DNA of 64,000 bases from NCBI GenBank assembly GCA_023715865.1, contig JAMBOW010000002.1, forward strand, positions 744,001 to 808,000, read 5' to 3'. Positions 63,115-64,000 of this stretch are shown in pieces. The DNA is from Neobacillus mesonae. GTDB lineage: Bacteria; Bacillota; Bacilli; Paenibacillales; Paenibacillaceae. The notes under the pieces are model-generated. The model was given only the letters and a program-made list of their open reading frames with translations, ran no database searches and had not been told where the DNA came from. How positions within the stretch are numbered: the first letter of the stretch is position 1; each line of letters begins with the position of its first letter. The position numbers were made by a program, and so were the translations under genes.

Positions 63115-64000
63115 ATGTTAAATTCAATCTTATTCCCACTCGTATATGGTCTAGCTATTTTCTTTGTGGGCATGAAGCTAATGGAAGCTTCACTATATAA
63201 ACTCAGCGGCCCTCTGCTATCGGGTTCACTGGATCGTGCCACGTCAACGCCATTAAAAGGCATGCTGTTCAGCACAGGGATTACCGCATTGCTTCAAAGC
63301 AGTACGGCGGTTACGGTGCTGACCATTGGACTCGTTAATGCCAATTTGCTTGGATATGCAAGAACCCTCGGCATCATTCTGGGAAGCAATATCGGTACTA
63401 CGGTAACGACAGAGCTGCTCAGTCTGCAAATCGGAAAATACGCACTTCCAATGCTGCTCTTTTTTATAGCGATTTGGATCTTGCTTGTTCTGCTGGGCGA
63501 GCTCAAGCTGGTTATGAACAGCCGAATCTCGGGGATCATTCAGCCCGGCGGCTACATCGCTCTTGCAGGGGCGGGATTCTCCATGGTAATGTTCGGTATC
63601 GTTATGATGCAGCGAATAGGCCCTGCGCTTGAAGAAGGCGGTATATTCCCCTGGTTTGTCCATCAAGCAGGCCACAGTGTGTGGTGGGGAGTACTTGCCG
63701 GTGCCGTTTTGACAGCGATTGTGCACAGCAGCGCTGCCGTGATCGGCATGGCAATCGGTCTGGCTGCGTCCGGTACTCTGCCCCCGGAAATCGGAATTGC
63801 CATTGTGCTCGGCTCGAATGTCGGAACCTGTGTTACGGCTTTTCTGGCTGCAATAGGAGGAAGCAGAGCCGGTCAATTTGTAGCCTGGTCTCACATTGTC
63901 CTTAATGTCGCAGGAGCTCTGCTGTTTGCTCCGCTCATCCATCTGCTCTATCAGGCATCAGCTATGTTCTCATCCGAACCGGGAGCACAGATCGCCCATG
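63115..64000 (+). CDS. Na/Pi-cotransporter family protein (3' end beyond window)
   Basis: Integral membrane protein of the Na/Pi cotransporter II family, about 295 residues visible. The paired QSSTAV signature is present: LLQSSTAVTVLTIGL in the first half and AIVHSSAAVIGMAIG in the second, each followed by GSN(I/V)GT (LGSNIGTTVTT; LGSNVGTCVTA). It should move phosphate or another anion with sodium; the substrate is inferred. ATG 63115 follows a weak site (GAAGGTG). It diverges from the methyltransferase gene across about 70 bases. Confidence 0.9.
   Translation, partial: MLNSILFPLVYGLAIFFVGMKLMEASLYKLSGPLLSGSLDRATSTPLKGMLFSTGITALLQSSTAVTVLTIGLVNANLLGYARTLGIILGSNIGTTVTTELLSLQIGKYALPMLLFFIAIWILLVLLGELKLVMNSRISGIIQPGGYIALAGAGFSMVMFGIVMMQRIGPALEEGGIFPWFVHQAGHSVWWGVLAGAVLTAIVHSSAAVIGMAIGLAASGTLPPEIGIAIVLGSNVGTCVTAFLAAIGGSRAGQFVAWSHIVLNVAGALLFAPLIHLLYQASAMFSSEPGAQIAH

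Noticed and set aside
63253..63942. Minus-strand frame of about 229 codons at the right edge
   Set aside because: The plus strand encodes a Na/Pi cotransporter with both QSS-type motifs; the antisense product is polar, repetitive and unlike a protein family.

Overview
The window looks like chromosomal DNA from a Paenibacillus or a close spore-forming relative in the Bacillales. The evidence is gene order matching Bacillus subtilis (ylbO-panE, typA-ylaH-ylaK, nifZ-thiI, and the long rpsU-to-sigA/trmK/yqfO series), sporulation genes (rsfA-like, yqfC-yqfD, a CotD-like coat protein), a glycine T-box, AddAB rather than RecBCD, and strong AGGAGG ribosome binding sites. I see no rRNA, tRNA, CRISPR array, prophage or insertion sequence. 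Nearly all genes lie on the minus strand. The plus-strand genes are a DUF2626 protein, a secreted coiled-coil protein, one TerC paralog, a subtilisin-like protease and a Na/Pi cotransporter.

Layout. 1-5.6 kb: an oligopeptide ABC transporter, transcribed oppA-B-C-D-F (oppF runs off the left edge), with a terminator-like hairpin between oppA and oppB. 5.6-10.8 kb: DUF3397, panE, an RsfA-type sporulation regulator, then two tail-to-tail genes for a secreted coiled-coil protein and an orphan solute-binding protein. 11-16.2 kb: PIN-PhoH ATPase, LCP cell-wall ligase, ylaH and typA; the phoH-like leader holds a promoter, a short ORF and two hairpins. 16.3-18.6 kb: a LiaI/LiaF-like membrane protein and two divergent TerC genes. 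18.6-25.9 kb: thiI and its cysteine desulfurase, a lytic transglycosylase, small conserved proteins, a membrane-tethered S8 protease and a CotD-like protein. 25.9-26.7 kb: a repeat/hairpin region, then RNase P RNA of type A architecture.

26.7-47.8 kb is a housekeeping superoperon read from rpsU leftward: yqeY, an NfeD-type protease with flotillin FloA, sporulation yqfC-yqfD, phoH, pgpH (c-di-AMP hydrolysis), ybeY, dgkA, cdd, era, yqzL, recO, glyQ-glyS under a T-box, a YaiI/YqxD protein, dnaG, sigA, trmK and a Nif3-like protein. It joins translation, lipid recycling, nucleotide salvage, replication priming and the vegetative sigma factor. 47.9-61.2 kb: a HIT protein, a small unknown protein, and a DNA-end-processing cluster (addB-addA-sbcD-sbcC). 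61.6-64 kb: an RlmI-type methyltransferase and a divergent, truncated Na/Pi cotransporter.

Most of the window is ordinary core genome. The least explained signals are the phoH-like leader (12482-12653), the paired direct repeats around a perfect inverted repeat (25955-26118), the type A RNase P RNA, the nested hairpin ahead of typA, and an Ala-rich segment in the SbcC coiled coil. I see no gene cluster that clearly makes up an undescribed system. Several start codons are placed by ribosome binding site rather than by the longest open frame, and each such case is noted.
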